Assembly (NCBI RefSeq): GCF_003449015.1
Contig: NZ_QRGD01000005.1
Coordinates: forward strand, 62,001-126,000
DNA length: 64,000 nucleotides
Reading direction: 5' to 3'
Origin: Aureibaculum luteum
GTDB taxonomy: Bacteria > Bacteroidota > Bacteroidia > Flavobacteriales > Flavobacteriaceae
Made by a program: the position numbers and the translations under genes. Shown one piece after another: positions 54,941-63,847 of this stretch. Within the stretch, counting starts at the first letter, position 1. The number at the start of each line of letters is the position of its first letter. The notes beneath the pieces are model-generated. The model did not search any database, was not told the origin of the DNA, and was given only the letters and a program-made list of their open reading frames with translations.

Positions 54941-55478
54941 TATTCGTGTTTTTAAATTGTTCTATTTCATCTATTTGTTCTAGTAAAAATTGTAATACTT
55001 CTATACGCTGTTGATAATTAGATATCATTGCATAAATAATTCGTTTGTCCTTATTACTCGTTTTAAGTTCTATAGTAAGCTCTTTATAATTTTTCTCAAG
55101 CTTGTCTAATTGTTTTAAAGCATCATCTATAACCTGTGTGTTATCTTCATTTCTTTTTAAATTAATTTGCTCTAATTCGTTTTGTATTGTCAATACAAAA
55201 AAGCTTTGTGTCTCTTCCATTTTGGGTGAAACATCTGCCAATTCAAATCCTACGGATTCCGATTTAAAAGAATTAAAACCAATACTAAAAACCAAAGCAA
55301 TTGATGCCGCAACGGCCAGCCACTTCCAAGTATTTGGGTTCCATTTCGATTTCGTAGTGTTTTGACGAGCAAGTTTAGCCTCAAATCTATTAAAATGTCC
55401 TATTTCAGGTTCTTCTATATCAAATTGACCATTCAGCTCAAAGAACCTTTCTTCTAAATTGTCTTTTTTATCTTGCAT
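54921..55478 (-). CDS. Putative anti-sigma factor, single-pass membrane protein
   Basis: The 185-aa protein has a cytoplasmic N-terminal segment (LEERFFELNGQFDI, about 5-48). One membrane helix follows (WKWLAVAASIALVFSIGF, about 47-65), then a helical, coiled-coil-like periplasmic part (IDDALKQLDKLEKNYKELT; ISNYQQRIEVLQFLLEQI). It is not a recognisable zinc anti-sigma domain by motif. Position and topology suggest anti-sigma function: it overlaps the ECF sigma gene by 11 bases and the adhesin gene by 20 bases. Confidence 0.7.
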   Translation of the reverse strand: MQDKKDNLEERFFELNGQFDIEEPEIGHFNRFEAKLARQNTTKSKWNPNTWKWLAVAASIALVFSIGFNSFKSESVGFELADVSPKMEETQSFFVLTIQNELEQINLKRNEDNTQVIDDALKQLDKLEKNYKELTIELKTSNKDKRIIYAMISNYQQRIEVLQFLLEQIDEIEQFKNTNNEETII

Positions 55479-56019
55479 AATCTGTCGCTAAAATTCTTCT
55501 TAATTTATTTTTTGCCCTTGAAATTGTTGTTCTAGAATTCTGATTTGTAATTTTCATTATTTCAGAAATTTCCTCATAATCATACCCTTCTATTAAATTC
55601 AAGGTCAACGCCACTCGATAATTATCTTTTAATTGATTGATTCCATTAATAATCACCTTTGGATTAATGGCTTCGTAATTTACATTTTCACTGTTTTCTT
55701 CCGCCTGTTCTTTTACAACTTCTAGAGGTACTTCTTGAATCCTACTGTTTTTTCTAATTTGCGTTATACTCTTATTAATTACAATTCTTTTTAACCAAGC
55801 TCCAAAAGTTACTTCTCCTTTAAAAGTGCTCAATTTTGTAAATGCAATTAGAAACGACTCCTGCATTACATCTTCAGCTTCAAAACTGTCTTTCAAAATC
55901 CTTAAGGCTGTATTATACATTGCTTTATAGTACAACTTATAGATCTCGAATTGAGCACTTTGTTTTCCATTTTTGCATTGCTGCAAAAGCTGTGTAATAT
56001 GTTGTTGGTTATCTCGCAA
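55468..56019 (-). CDS. ECF-type RNA polymerase sigma-70 factor
   Basis: The 183-aa protein has sigma region 2 (YKAMYNTALRILKDSFEAEDVMQESF in pieces, about 30-57). It also has WLKRIVINKSI (region 2.4/linker) and region 4 with YEEISEIMKITNQNSRTTISRAKNKLR (about 145-175). Region 1.1 and region 3 are missing, as in extracytoplasmic-function factors. The start is TTG 56019; no in-frame ATG lies nearby. It heads an overlapping four-gene operon with an anti-sigma-like protein and two beta-repeat envelope proteins. A TTACTTTG sequence about 25 bases upstream matches the -7 element at seven of eight positions. Confidence 0.92.
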   Translation of the reverse strand: MRDNQQHITQLLQQCKNGKQSAQFEIYKLYYKAMYNTALRILKDSFEAEDVMQESFLIAFTKLSTFKGEVTFGAWLKRIVINKSITQIRKNSRIQEVPLEVVKEQAEENSENVNYEAINPKVIINGINQLKDNYRVALTLNLIEGYDYEEISEIMKITNQNSRTTISRAKNKLRRILATDYAR

Positions 56020-56442
56020 TGTATCGTTTCTGATTAAAAGACAAAGTAAGTTTTTATTTGTTACAGTTTTATGAAAAATAAATTAATTTAGTCAATAGTT
56101 AATTGATTTTTAGACTAATAAATATATGGAAATTGGTATCTATATTGACATCTTAGCTAAGTTCTTTAATAATGAGAAAAAGAAGAATGACTTTAACAAA
56201 TCCTTGAAATTAATTATTACCTCAATTTTTAAACCTTCTACTTATTAAAATCGACTTCTCATAACCCAATAACCACAATTTTAAACACACTTCTTCCCCA
56301 TTGGCACAACTATTGAAATATATATTTTGAAAATACATTTTAGAATAGTTAAAATAATGTTTATCAAACAATTATCTATTTGTCAACAATGTATTATTTT
56401 ATTGAAATAAACGTTTAATGTCATATTGACCTATATATACAT
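56020..56442. other. Divergent intergenic region between sigma factor and lon
   Basis: This 423-base AT-rich region must hold promoters for both flanking genes, but only imperfect matches are visible. It also holds a 40-codon plus-strand frame at 56126-56248 (MEIGIYIDIL start, Lys/Asn-rich middle). That frame has no clear promoter or family and I do not call it a gene. Confidence 0.5.
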
Positions 56443-58884
56443 ATGAGTGATCCAAAATTTTTAAATATTGACAATCTGTCACTTCAAAACATGCTTGATG
56501 AGGATTCTGAATTGATTCCATTAATGACGCCTGAAGATGAAGAAGAAATAAAAAATGAAGCTATACCTGAGGTATTGCCCATTTTAACATTAAAAAATAC
56601 GGTGTTATTTCCGGGGGTTGTAATTCCTATAACTGCAGGTAGAGACCAATCTATAAAACTAATTAAAGAGGCTAATGCTGGTGATAAAACCATTGGTGTT
56701 GTTGCTCAAAACAATGAGTCAGTAGAAAACCCTACTCGTAAAGATATACACAGTATTGGTACCGTAGCTAGAATTTTACGGGTACTAAAAATGCCTGACG
56801 GTAATACGATGGTTGTTATTCAAGGTAAGAAACGCTTTGAAGTGGGTGAATTTGTGCAAACAGAGCCTTATATAAAAGCTACAGCAAAAGAATTGGTAGA
56901 AGAAATTCCAAAAATAACAGATACGGAGTTTACAGCGATTATAGATTCTATTAAAGATATCGCACTAAAAATAATTAAAGAGAATCCGAACTTACCTTCA
57001 GAGGCTTCTTTTGCTATAAAAAATATTCAAAGCAACTCTTTCTTAGTTAATTTCGTTTCTTCTAACATGAACTTAGGAGTTAAAGAAAAACAAGCTCTTT
57101 TAAACACTAATAGCTTAAAAAAAAGAGCCTTAGAAACATTAAAAAAGATGGATGCGGAATTGCAACATCTTGAATTAAAAAATGTTATCCATTCTAAAGT
57201 CCGTGAGGATATGGATCAGCAACAACGTGAATATTATTTACACCAACAAATGAAAACCATTCAAGAGGAGTTGGGTGGAGCATCATATGATGAGGAGTTG
57301 GAAGAAATGCGTCAAACTGCGAAAAAGAAAAAGTGGAGCAAAGAAGTGTCCGAAACTTTTGATAAAGAATTAAATCGTTTGCAACGCATGAACCCGCAGG
57401 CAGCTGAATATTCAGTGCAACGCAATTATTTAGACTTATTATTAGAATTGCCTTGGGAAGAATACTCTAAAGATAAATTCGATTTAAAACGTGCTGAAAA
57501 AATACTAAATAGAGATCATTTTGGACTCGAAAAAGTAAAAGAACGTATCATAGAACATTTGGCAGTCCTTAAATTAAAAGGAGATATGAAATCGCCAATA
57601 ATTTGTTTATACGGACCTCCTGGTGTTGGTAAAACTTCATTAGGTAAATCTGTTGCTGAATCATTAGGAAGAAAATATGTAAGAATGTCTTTAGGTGGTT
57701 TGCGTGACGAAGCAGAAATACGCGGACATAGAAAAACCTATATTGGTGCAATGCCAGGTAGAATTATTCAAAATATTAAAAAAGCTGGAACTTCCAATCC
57801 CGTTTTTGTATTAGACGAAATTGACAAATTAGTAAGTAACAATAATGGTGATCCTTCTTCAGCAATGCTAGAAGTACTTGATCCTGAGCAAAATAATTCA
57901 TTTTATGATAATTTTTTAGAAATCGGTTACGACCTATCTAAAATACTATTTATTGCTACAGCAAATAATTTGGGTAATATTCCTTGGGCATTACGCGATA
58001 GAATGGAAATGATAAATGTTTCTGGATATATTATTGAGGAAAAAATTGAAATTGCTAAAAAACACCTGTTACCAAAACAATTAAAAGCACACGGCTTAAC
58101 TTCTAAAGACATTAAAATTGGGAAACCTCAATTAGAACGTATTATTGAAGGGTATACCCGAGAATCTGGTGTTAGAACGCTTGACAAAATGATAGCAAAG
58201 GTGGTAAGATATGCTGCGAAATCTATTGCGATGGAGCAAGAGTATCAAGTTAAAATTAGCAATGACGATATCATAAAAATATTAGGAGCTGCAAATTTAG
58301 AACGTAATAAATATGAAACCAATGAAGTCCCTGGAGTAGTAACCGGATTGGCCTGGACAAGTGTTGGAGGTGATATTTTATTTATTGAATCTATTTTATC
58401 AAAAGGTAAAGGGAATTTATCCATTACAGGTAATTTAGGTAAAGTAATGAAAGAATCAGCAACCATTGCAATGGAGTTCATCAAAGCAAATGCTGATGAA
58501 TTTGGAATTGATATTGAAGATTTACAAACCAAAAATGTACACATACACGTACCTGAAGGAGCTACTCCAAAAGACGGTCCAAGTGCAGGTATTACTATGT
58601 TAACTTCGTTAGTTTCTTCTTTTACAGGCAGAAAAGTGAAATCGCATTTAGCCATGACTGGAGAAATGACCTTACGTGGAAAAGTTTTACCTGTTGGTGG
58701 TATTAAAGAAAAGATTTTAGCGGCTAAAAGAGCTAACATCAAAGAAATTATTTTATGTAAAGACAATCAAAAAGACATTGATGAAATTAAAGAGGACTAT
58801 TTAAAAGGCTTGAAATTTCATTTTGTTGAGAATATGAAAGAGGTAATAGAAATTGCTTTGCTGAAACAGAAAGCAAAAAAGTAA
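56443..58884 (+). CDS. lon: ATP-dependent Lon protease
   Basis: Lon degrades misfolded and regulatory proteins in the cytoplasm. The 813-aa protein has the N-terminal substrate-binding domain (about 42-240, [19 protein letters not shown] in part) and a coiled-coil. The AAA+ domain has Walker A GPPGVGKT (391-398) and Walker [10 protein letters not shown]. The protease domain has Ser714 in PKDGPSAG and Lys757 in GGIKEK. All expected residues are present. It is monocistronic, followed by a strong terminator, and has a long upstream gap. No heat-shock inverted repeat was seen upstream. Confidence 0.97.
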   Translation: MSDPKFLNIDNLSLQNMLDEDSELIPLMTPEDEEEIKNEAIPEVLPILTLKNTVLFPGVVIPITAGRDQSIKLIKEANAGDKTIGVVAQNNESVENPTRKDIHSIGTVARILRVLKMPDGNTMVVIQGKKRFEVGEFVQTEPYIKATAKELVEEIPKITDTEFTAIIDSIKDIALKIIKENPNLPSEASFAIKNIQSNSFLVNFVSSNMNLGVKEKQALLNTNSLKKRALETLKKMDAELQHLELKNVIHSKVREDMDQQQREYYLHQQMKTIQEELGGASYDEELEEMRQTAKKKKWSKEVSETFDKELNRLQRMNPQAAEYSVQRNYLDLLLELPWEEYSKDKFDLKRAEKILNRDHFGLEKVKERIIEHLAVLKLKGDMKSPIICLYGPPGVGKTSLGKSVAESLGRKYVRMSLGGLRDEAEIRGHRKTYIGAMPGRIIQNIKKAGTSNPVFVLDEIDKLVSNNNGDPSSAMLEVLDPEQNNSFYDNFLEIGYDLSKILFIATANNLGNIPWALRDRMEMINVSGYIIEEKIEIAKKHLLPKQLKAHGLTSKDIKIGKPQLERIIEGYTRESGVRTLDKMIAKVVRYAAKSIAMEQEYQVKISNDDIIKILGAANLERNKYETNEVPGVVTGLAWTSVGGDILFIESILSKGKGNLSITGNLGKVMKESATIAMEFIKANADEFGIDIEDLQTKNVHIHVPEGATPKDGPSAGITMLTSLVSSFTGRKVKSHLAMTGEMTLRGKVLPVGGIKEKILAAKRANIKEIILCKDNQKDIDEIKEDYLKGLKFHFVENMKEVIEIALLKQKAKK

Positions 58885-58904
58885 TTAATTTTAATTTCAA
58901 TATT

Positions 58905-58941
58905 AAAGGCGTTGTAAAGATAATTTACAACGCCTTTTTTT
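58905..58941 (+). terminator. Terminator after lon
   Basis: A perfect 14-bp stem (AAAGGCGTTGTAAA / TTTACAACGCCTTT) with a five-base loop is followed by a T-run. It starts 20 bases after the lon stop codon. Confidence 0.9.
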
Positions 58942-58948
58942 ATATTTG
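58941..58948 (+). promoter_or_regulatory. Promoter -7 element fused to the lon terminator
   Basis: TATATTTG begins at the last T of the lon terminator, 26 bases after a TTG inside the terminator stem (slightly longer than the usual 17-23). It would start a transcript about 10 bases before the desaturase ATG at 58967. Confidence 0.55.
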
Positions 58949-58966
58949 TAAAAACCCACTACAAAA

Positions 58967-59785
58967 ATGGAATCCTTTTTACAATTCTTTGAACAAATGC
59001 CATCATGGCAAAAACTAGTTTGGATATTGGCTTGTCTATTATTCAGTTGGTTTTTAGAAGGTATATATCCATTAGTAAAACTCAATTATAAAAAATGGAA
59101 ACATGCAGGGGTTAACTTAGTATTCTTAGGTACAAGTTTAACTATTAATATAGTATTTGGATTACTAACTGTTGGTGTATTTAGTTATATAGGCACACAT
59201 CAAATAGGTATTTTACATTGGGTTCATTTACCTATATGGGCAGAACTATTCATAACAATTCTCTTTTTAGATTTTGTAGCACAATATGCTGTTCATTATT
59301 ATTTACATAAAGTAAGTTGGATGTGGAGATTCCATATGATACATCATAGCGACACTAAGGTTGACGCTACTACGGGTACACGACATCATCCTGGTGATTA
59401 TGTTTTACGAGAAATTGCAGCCTTAATAGCCATTGTAATTATTGGTGCTCCTTTTGCTTTTTATGTTGTATATAAAATAGTAACCATTCTATTTACGTAT
59501 CTCACACATGCTAATATCAATGTACCGGTATGGATAGACAAGCCTATGAGTTTGATTTTTATTACGCCTAACATGCATAAATTTCATCACCATTTTGAAA
59601 GACCTTGGACAGATACTAATTTTGGTAATATATTTTCATTTTGGGATCGGATTTTTGGCACCTTTGTCTATGGCAATCCTAATAAGGTAATTTACGGACT
59701 TGATGTTTTAGATGGGAAATTAGACGAAAATGTAGGGTATCAATTTAAAGTTCCTTTTAATAAAGATATAAAGACGGACTACTAA
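58967..59785 (+). CDS. Sterol desaturase/fatty acid hydroxylase family membrane enzyme
   Basis: This is a di-iron membrane oxygenase family that hydroxylates or desaturates lipids. The 272-aa protein has about four to five hydrophobic segments. It has the three histidine clusters: HYYLHK, HMIHHSDTKVDATTGTRHHPGD (two boxes) and NMHKFHHHFERP. The C-terminus NIFSFWDRIFGTFVYG is typical. The substrate lipid is unknown. The gene converges on a small secreted protein gene with an 18-base gap and no visible terminator. Confidence 0.92.
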   Translation: MESFLQFFEQMPSWQKLVWILACLLFSWFLEGIYPLVKLNYKKWKHAGVNLVFLGTSLTINIVFGLLTVGVFSYIGTHQIGILHWVHLPIWAELFITILFLDFVAQYAVHYYLHKVSWMWRFHMIHHSDTKVDATTGTRHHPGDYVLREIAALIAIVIIGAPFAFYVVYKIVTILFTYLTHANINVPVWIDKPMSLIFITPNMHKFHHHFERPWTDTNFGNIFSFWDRIFGTFVYGNPNKVIYGLDVLDGKLDENVGYQFKVPFNKDIKTDY

Positions 59786-59803
59786 TAAATTTTTAGAAAA
59801 ACG

Positions 59804-60343
59804 TTACATCTTACCTTTTTGCTCCTTCTCTTCTTCAATTTCTTTTTTATTAGGAAAAGTTAATTCGCTACTGTTGTAGGTGGTACCATAAGTTAAGGCG
59901 GCTGTATATACCTGATTAATAGCACTCAAAATTTCATCTTTTTGTAATTCTTTTAATGGGTGTACATACATAGACCATAATAGATTATCAGAAATAGCGT
60001 ATCTCGCATCTAATGCAGAATGAAAATTAGCTTCCATGAGCTTAAGTAAATCTATATGAGCTAATTTTTTCTGCTCAATAATGGGCGACATAATTCGAAG
60101 TCTGTTATTCGTTGTATCTGTAATACAGGCTAGCATTCTTCCTTTGATCATAAATTGCCAATTACCCGATTCTCCTCTAATACTATCAGAAACCACATAA
60201 ATAATTTTTTCTAAGTCACTGTTCGTCATGTTTTGTGACTGTACAGAAAATGAACCAGCAAATAAGAAAATTGCGAAGAATGATGCTAAATTTATACTCA
60301 CATTTTTTTTTATGATTGTTGTATGATAATGATTTTCAGGCAT
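59804..60343 (-). CDS. Hypothetical secreted protein, YbjN/T3SS-chaperone-like fold possible
   Basis: The 179-aa precursor has an N-terminal signal (hydrophobic SINLASFFAIFLFAGSF, cut near VQSQ). A compact alpha/beta domain follows (DSIRGESGNWQFMIKGRMLACITDTT in pieces, HIDLLKLMEANFHSALDARYAI, LWSMYVHPL) with a Lys/Glu-rich tail. The pattern of strands after the signal and the NFHSALDARYAI helix are reminiscent of YbjN or type III chaperone-like folds, but I cannot assign a family with confidence. It is divergent from the BatA-like gene. Confidence 0.7.
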   Translation of the reverse strand: MPENHYHTTIIKKNVSINLASFFAIFLFAGSFSVQSQNMTNSDLEKIIYVVSDSIRGESGNWQFMIKGRMLACITDTTNNRLRIMSPIIEQKKLAHIDLLKLMEANFHSALDARYAISDNLLWSMYVHPLKELQKDEILSAINQVYTAALTYGTTYNSSELTFPNKKEIEEEKEQKGKM

Positions 60344-60478
60344 AATACTAATTAGTTAATTCATGATTCGTCTCCTACTAAAACGCTTACTTACAAGATT
60401 TACTATTTCAATCAAAAAAATATTTTTAAAAATTACAAAAGAATATGTAATAAGAATAGTCAATATCTAATATTTTAC

Positions 60479-60486
60479 TATTTTTG
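60479..60486 (+). promoter_or_regulatory. Candidate -7 element for the BatA-like gene
   Basis: TATTTTTG matches TAnnTTTG and ends 17 bases before ATG 60504. No TTG box is visible 17-23 bases upstream. Confidence 0.45.
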
Positions 60487-60503
60487 ACAAATCATTTTGA
60501 ACA

Positions 60504-62447
60504 ATGCAATTTAAGCATCCCGAGTTACTTTACGCCTTATTTTTGCTTATTATCCCTATATTAATCCACTTATTTCAGTTACGCCGTTTTCAAAAAGTAG
60601 CCTTTACCAATGTCAAATTCTTAAAAGAAGTTGAATTACAAACGCGAAAAAGCTCTCAGCTTAAAAAATTTCTAATCCTTTTTACTAGGTTATTATTATT
60701 TACAGTCATTATTCTCGCCTTTGCTCAACCTTTTATTGCTGCTTCTAAAACGAATAGCCCAACACATACTTCTATATATTTAGATAATTCCTTCTCCATG
60801 CAAGCAAAAGGAACTGAAGGTCAATTACTAAAAAGAGCTGTACAAGATATCATTGAGAATACGCAACAATTAGAACCTATTAATCTTTATACCAATGATA
60901 ATGTGTATGAAAATTTATCTGCTAAAGAACTAAAAAATACGTTATTAGAAATAGATTATTACCCTATTAAAACAAATTTATCTGCCATCTTATTTGAAAT
61001 TAAAAACAATATTAAAAAATCTAAAGCTTTACATAATATATTTTTAATTTCTGATTTTCAATACTATACTAATGAAAATAAATTTGAAATAGATAGTTTA
61101 AACTCGTATTACATTACTCAAATTTTACCTAAACAAGTCTCAAACCTTAGTGTTGATAGCATCTATATATCGGATCAAAATAATGAGACAATACAATTAA
61201 CAACGCTTGTAAAGAATTACGGAAACTCAAAAGAAAACATTTCAGTTAGCTTGTATAATAACGAATTATTAGCAGGTAAATCGGCTGTTAATCTCGCCAA
61301 AGATGCGTCTGGTAACATCAACTTTAATATACCTAATTCAGGAAATTTTAATGGTAAACTACAACTTGAAGATGAAAACCTAACTTTTGATAATGATTTA
61401 TATTTTAATATTGATAGGCCTGAAAAAATTAATGTAACCGCTATTGGTAGTGATAATAGTTTTTTATCTAAAATTTACACTAATGACGAGTTTAATTTCA
61501 CTTCAACAACACTAAATAATCTTGATTACAACACTTTAAATCAACAAAATTTAATTCTACTTAACGAGTTAGAAAGTATTTCAGTTGCTTTAAACTCAAC
61601 TCTAAAAACTTTTGCTAACAATGGAGGTAGCTTGGTTATTATTCCTTCTTTAAATATGAATTTAAATTCATATAATGCGGCTTTAGCAAGCTTAAAAATG
61701 GGCAAGGTATTAGGGCAGGTTACTTCTGAAATCGCTGTAACTACGATAAATTTTGCCCATCCTTTATTAAAGGGAGTGTTTGAAAAACAAATTAAAAACT
61801 TCCAATATCCTAATATTAAAAGTCATTATAGAAGTAATTTAACAAGAGCGTCTTCTATTGTAGATTTTGAAGATGGTAACTCTTTTATATCTCAAACAAT
61901 CACTAATAAAGGTAAAATTTACTGGCTCGCTGCTCCAATTTCAAGTCAGAATTCCAATTTCAAAAACTCTCCATTAATTGTTCCAATTTTTTATAATTTT
62001 GGTTTATACAGTCATAATTCTTCACAGTTATATTACACAATTGGAAATATAAATACGTTTGAAATCCCAATACAACTGTCTAAAGATGAAGTCTTACATG
62101 TTGCCAACAAGAAGGAAGACTATATTCCATTACAACAAATTAATCCTGATAAGGTAACCATTACAACAGAAACAAATCCGATACAAAGTGGTTTTACAAC
62201 CATCTTGCATAATAATACATCAATAAAGCAAATTGCATATAATTATAATAGACAAGAGGGTAATTTAAACTATGTTAACGTAGAAGATTATTTTGGTAAT
62301 GCAACAAATATAAATTACACTTCTAATGTAAAAGAAGCATTTGTGAATTTATCTGAAACAACAAAAGTAACAAGCTATTGGCAATGGTTTTTAATAGCTG
62401 CAATATTATTTTTAATCATTGAAATTCTATTTCTCAAATTTCTATAA
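60504..62447 (+). CDS. BatA-like membrane protein with degenerate vWA region
   Basis: The 647-aa inner-membrane protein begins with the BatA/PF07584 N-terminal double-membrane domain (FKHPELLYALFLLIIPILIHLF, RRFQKVAFTNVKFLKEV, LFTRLLLFTVIILAFAQP, each cited in part). A von Willebrand A-like segment follows, starting SIYLDNSFSMQAKG; DNSFS stands in place of the usual DxSxS. The large middle part is predicted to be extracytoplasmic. The C-terminus is a final membrane helix. Such proteins are widespread in Bacteroidota; the function is unclear. The dihydroorotase-like gene lies 93 bases downstream. Confidence 0.87.
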   Translation: MQFKHPELLYALFLLIIPILIHLFQLRRFQKVAFTNVKFLKEVELQTRKSSQLKKFLILFTRLLLFTVIILAFAQPFIAASKTNSPTHTSIYLDNSFSMQAKGTEGQLLKRAVQDIIENTQQLEPINLYTNDNVYENLSAKELKNTLLEIDYYPIKTNLSAILFEIKNNIKKSKALHNIFLISDFQYYTNENKFEIDSLNSYYITQILPKQVSNLSVDSIYISDQNNETIQLTTLVKNYGNSKENISVSLYNNELLAGKSAVNLAKDASGNINFNIPNSGNFNGKLQLEDENLTFDNDLYFNIDRPEKINVTAIGSDNSFLSKIYTNDEFNFTSTTLNNLDYNTLNQQNLILLNELESISVALNSTLKTFANNGGSLVIIPSLNMNLNSYNAALASLKMGKVLGQVTSEIAVTTINFAHPLLKGVFEKQIKNFQYPNIKSHYRSNLTRASSIVDFEDGNSFISQTITNKGKIYWLAAPISSQNSNFKNSPLIVPIFYNFGLYSHNSSQLYYTIGNINTFEIPIQLSKDEVLHVANKKEDYIPLQQINPDKVTITTETNPIQSGFTTILHNNTSIKQIAYNYNRQEGNLNYVNVEDYFGNATNINYTSNVKEAFVNLSETTKVTSYWQWFLIAAILFLIIEILFLKFL

Positions 62448-62459
62448 CCAAGAGCCTAA

Positions 62460-62493
62460 TAGAGGGGTTTAGCTAATTGTGCTAATCTCTCTA
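62460..62493 (+). other. Imperfect hairpin between the BatA-like gene and the dihydroorotase-like gene
   Basis: TAGAGGGGTTTAGC (62460-62473) can pair, with one bulge and a mismatch, with GCTAATCTCTCTA (62481-62493) around a seven-base loop. There is no T-run after it, so it is not a standard terminator. It could be a processing or stability element. Confidence 0.3.
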
Positions 62494-62540
62494 CACAAAT
62501 AAAAGATTAAACAGAAAACGCATAAACTTATTTAGAACGC

Positions 62541-63797
62541 ATGAATCTACTCATAAAATCTGCAAAAATAATTGATCGTCAAAGTCCTTTTCATCTTAAA
62601 ACACAAGATGTTTTAATTGAAAACGGTAAGATTTCTGAAATTTCTAATATCATTAAAAACATCAATAATATAAAAGAAATTGAGCTAGAAAATCTTCATA
62701 TTTCAGTGGGTTGGTTTGACACTAGTGTTTCTTTTGGAGAACCTGGTTTTGAAGAACGTGAAACTGTTGCAAACGGATTAAGCGTAGCTGCAAAAAGTGG
62801 ATTTACCGCAGTTGCTACGAATCCTAACACGTATCCTGTAATTGACAACAAATCTGCGGTTGAGTTTTTAATTAACAAAGCGAAGGGTAATATTGTTAAT
62901 TTATATCCAATTGCGAACTTAACCCAACAAGCAAAGGGTGAGGAAATTGCTGAATTGTTCGATATGTCTAATTCTGGTGCTATTGCATTTAGCGATTACA
63001 ACAAATCAATTAGCAATGCCAATTTGATGAAAATAGCACTACTCTATGCCCAAAACTTTGACGGACTAGTAATGAGTTTTCCACAAAATAATTCATTAAG
63101 TAATAATGGTGTTGCAAATGAAGGTGCTATTTCTACTAAATTAGGGTTAAAGGGAATACCTGCACTTGCGGAAGAATTACAAATTGCTAGAGATTTATTT
63201 TTACTTGAGTATACTGGTGGTAAACTACATATACCTACTATATCAACGGAGAAGTCCGTTAAATTAATAGCTGAGGCCAAGAAAAAGGGATTAAACGTAA
63301 CCTGTAGTGTAAGTGCTCATCACTTATTTCTAAATGACAGTGAACTAAATGAATTTGATACCAATTATAAAGTGAAACCACCATTAAGAGAAAAGACGGA
63401 CGTAAATGCATTAAAAAAAGGAATTGTAAATGGTACAATTGATATGATTACTTCTGATCATAACCCGATTGATATAGAAAATAAAAGAGTAGAGTTTGAA
63501 AACGCAAAGAATGGTACCATTGGTATGGAGAGTTTTTTTGGAGCTATAAATAAAGTGCTTCCCTTAGAAAAAACCATCGATAGCATAACAAATTTACCTA
63601 GAATGCGTTTTAACATTGAAAATCCGACAATTACAAAAGGAGAAATGGCAAATATTACGTTATTTAATCCTGATACGGAGTATGTATTTGACGAAGAAAA
63701 TATTTTTTCAACATCTAAAAACTCAGCTTTTATGGGCAAACAATTAAAAGGAAAAGTATATGGTATTTTTGCCAATAACAAATTTGTAATCAATTAA
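62541..63797 (+). CDS. Dihydroorotase-like protein lacking the HxH metal motif
   Basis: The 418-aa protein has the amidohydrolase layout of dihydroorotase, the third step of pyrimidine synthesis. The N-terminal small beta domain is followed by the barrel, with NPNTYP (93-98), VKPPLR (278-283) and SDHNP (305-309). The usual DxHxHFRxPG motif reads D60-T-S62-V-S64-F-G66-E-P-G. Both metal-binding histidines are therefore Ser, and the substrate Arg is Gly. HH at 260-261 and Asp306 remain. It may be a non-catalytic PyrC-type partner of aspartate transcarbamoylase, or an enzyme with a changed site. The same change appears common in related flavobacteria as far as I recall. Confidence 0.85.
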   Translation: MNLLIKSAKIIDRQSPFHLKTQDVLIENGKISEISNIIKNINNIKEIELENLHISVGWFDTSVSFGEPGFEERETVANGLSVAAKSGFTAVATNPNTYPVIDNKSAVEFLINKAKGNIVNLYPIANLTQQAKGEEIAELFDMSNSGAIAFSDYNKSISNANLMKIALLYAQNFDGLVMSFPQNNSLSNNGVANEGAISTKLGLKGIPALAEELQIARDLFLLEYTGGKLHIPTISTEKSVKLIAEAKKKGLNVTCSVSAHHLFLNDSELNEFDTNYKVKPPLREKTDVNALKKGIVNGTIDMITSDHNPIDIENKRVEFENAKNGTIGMESFFGAINKVLPLEKTIDSITNLPRMRFNIENPTITKGEMANITLFNPDTEYVFDEENIFSTSKNSAFMGKQLKGKVYGIFANNKFVIN

Positions 63798-63811
63798 TAT
63801 TAATATATTTG
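63784..63811 (+). promoter_or_regulatory. Promoter of the DUF4870 gene
   Basis: TTG (63784-63786), 17 bases, TATATTTG (63804-63811) followed by C: a full consensus match. It overlaps the last codons of the dihydroorotase-like gene and lies 36 bases before ATG 63848. Confidence 0.75.
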
Positions 63812-63847
63812 CAACCAATTAACTAATACTTTAAATTTAAAAAAATT

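Noticed and set aside
58245-58766. 173-codon minus-strand frame inside lon
   Set aside because: Antisense shadow of the conserved Lon protease domain; no family features and no promoter.
63458-63793. 111-codon minus-strand frame opposite the dihydroorotase-like gene
   Set aside because: Shadow of a conserved coding region; no independent features.
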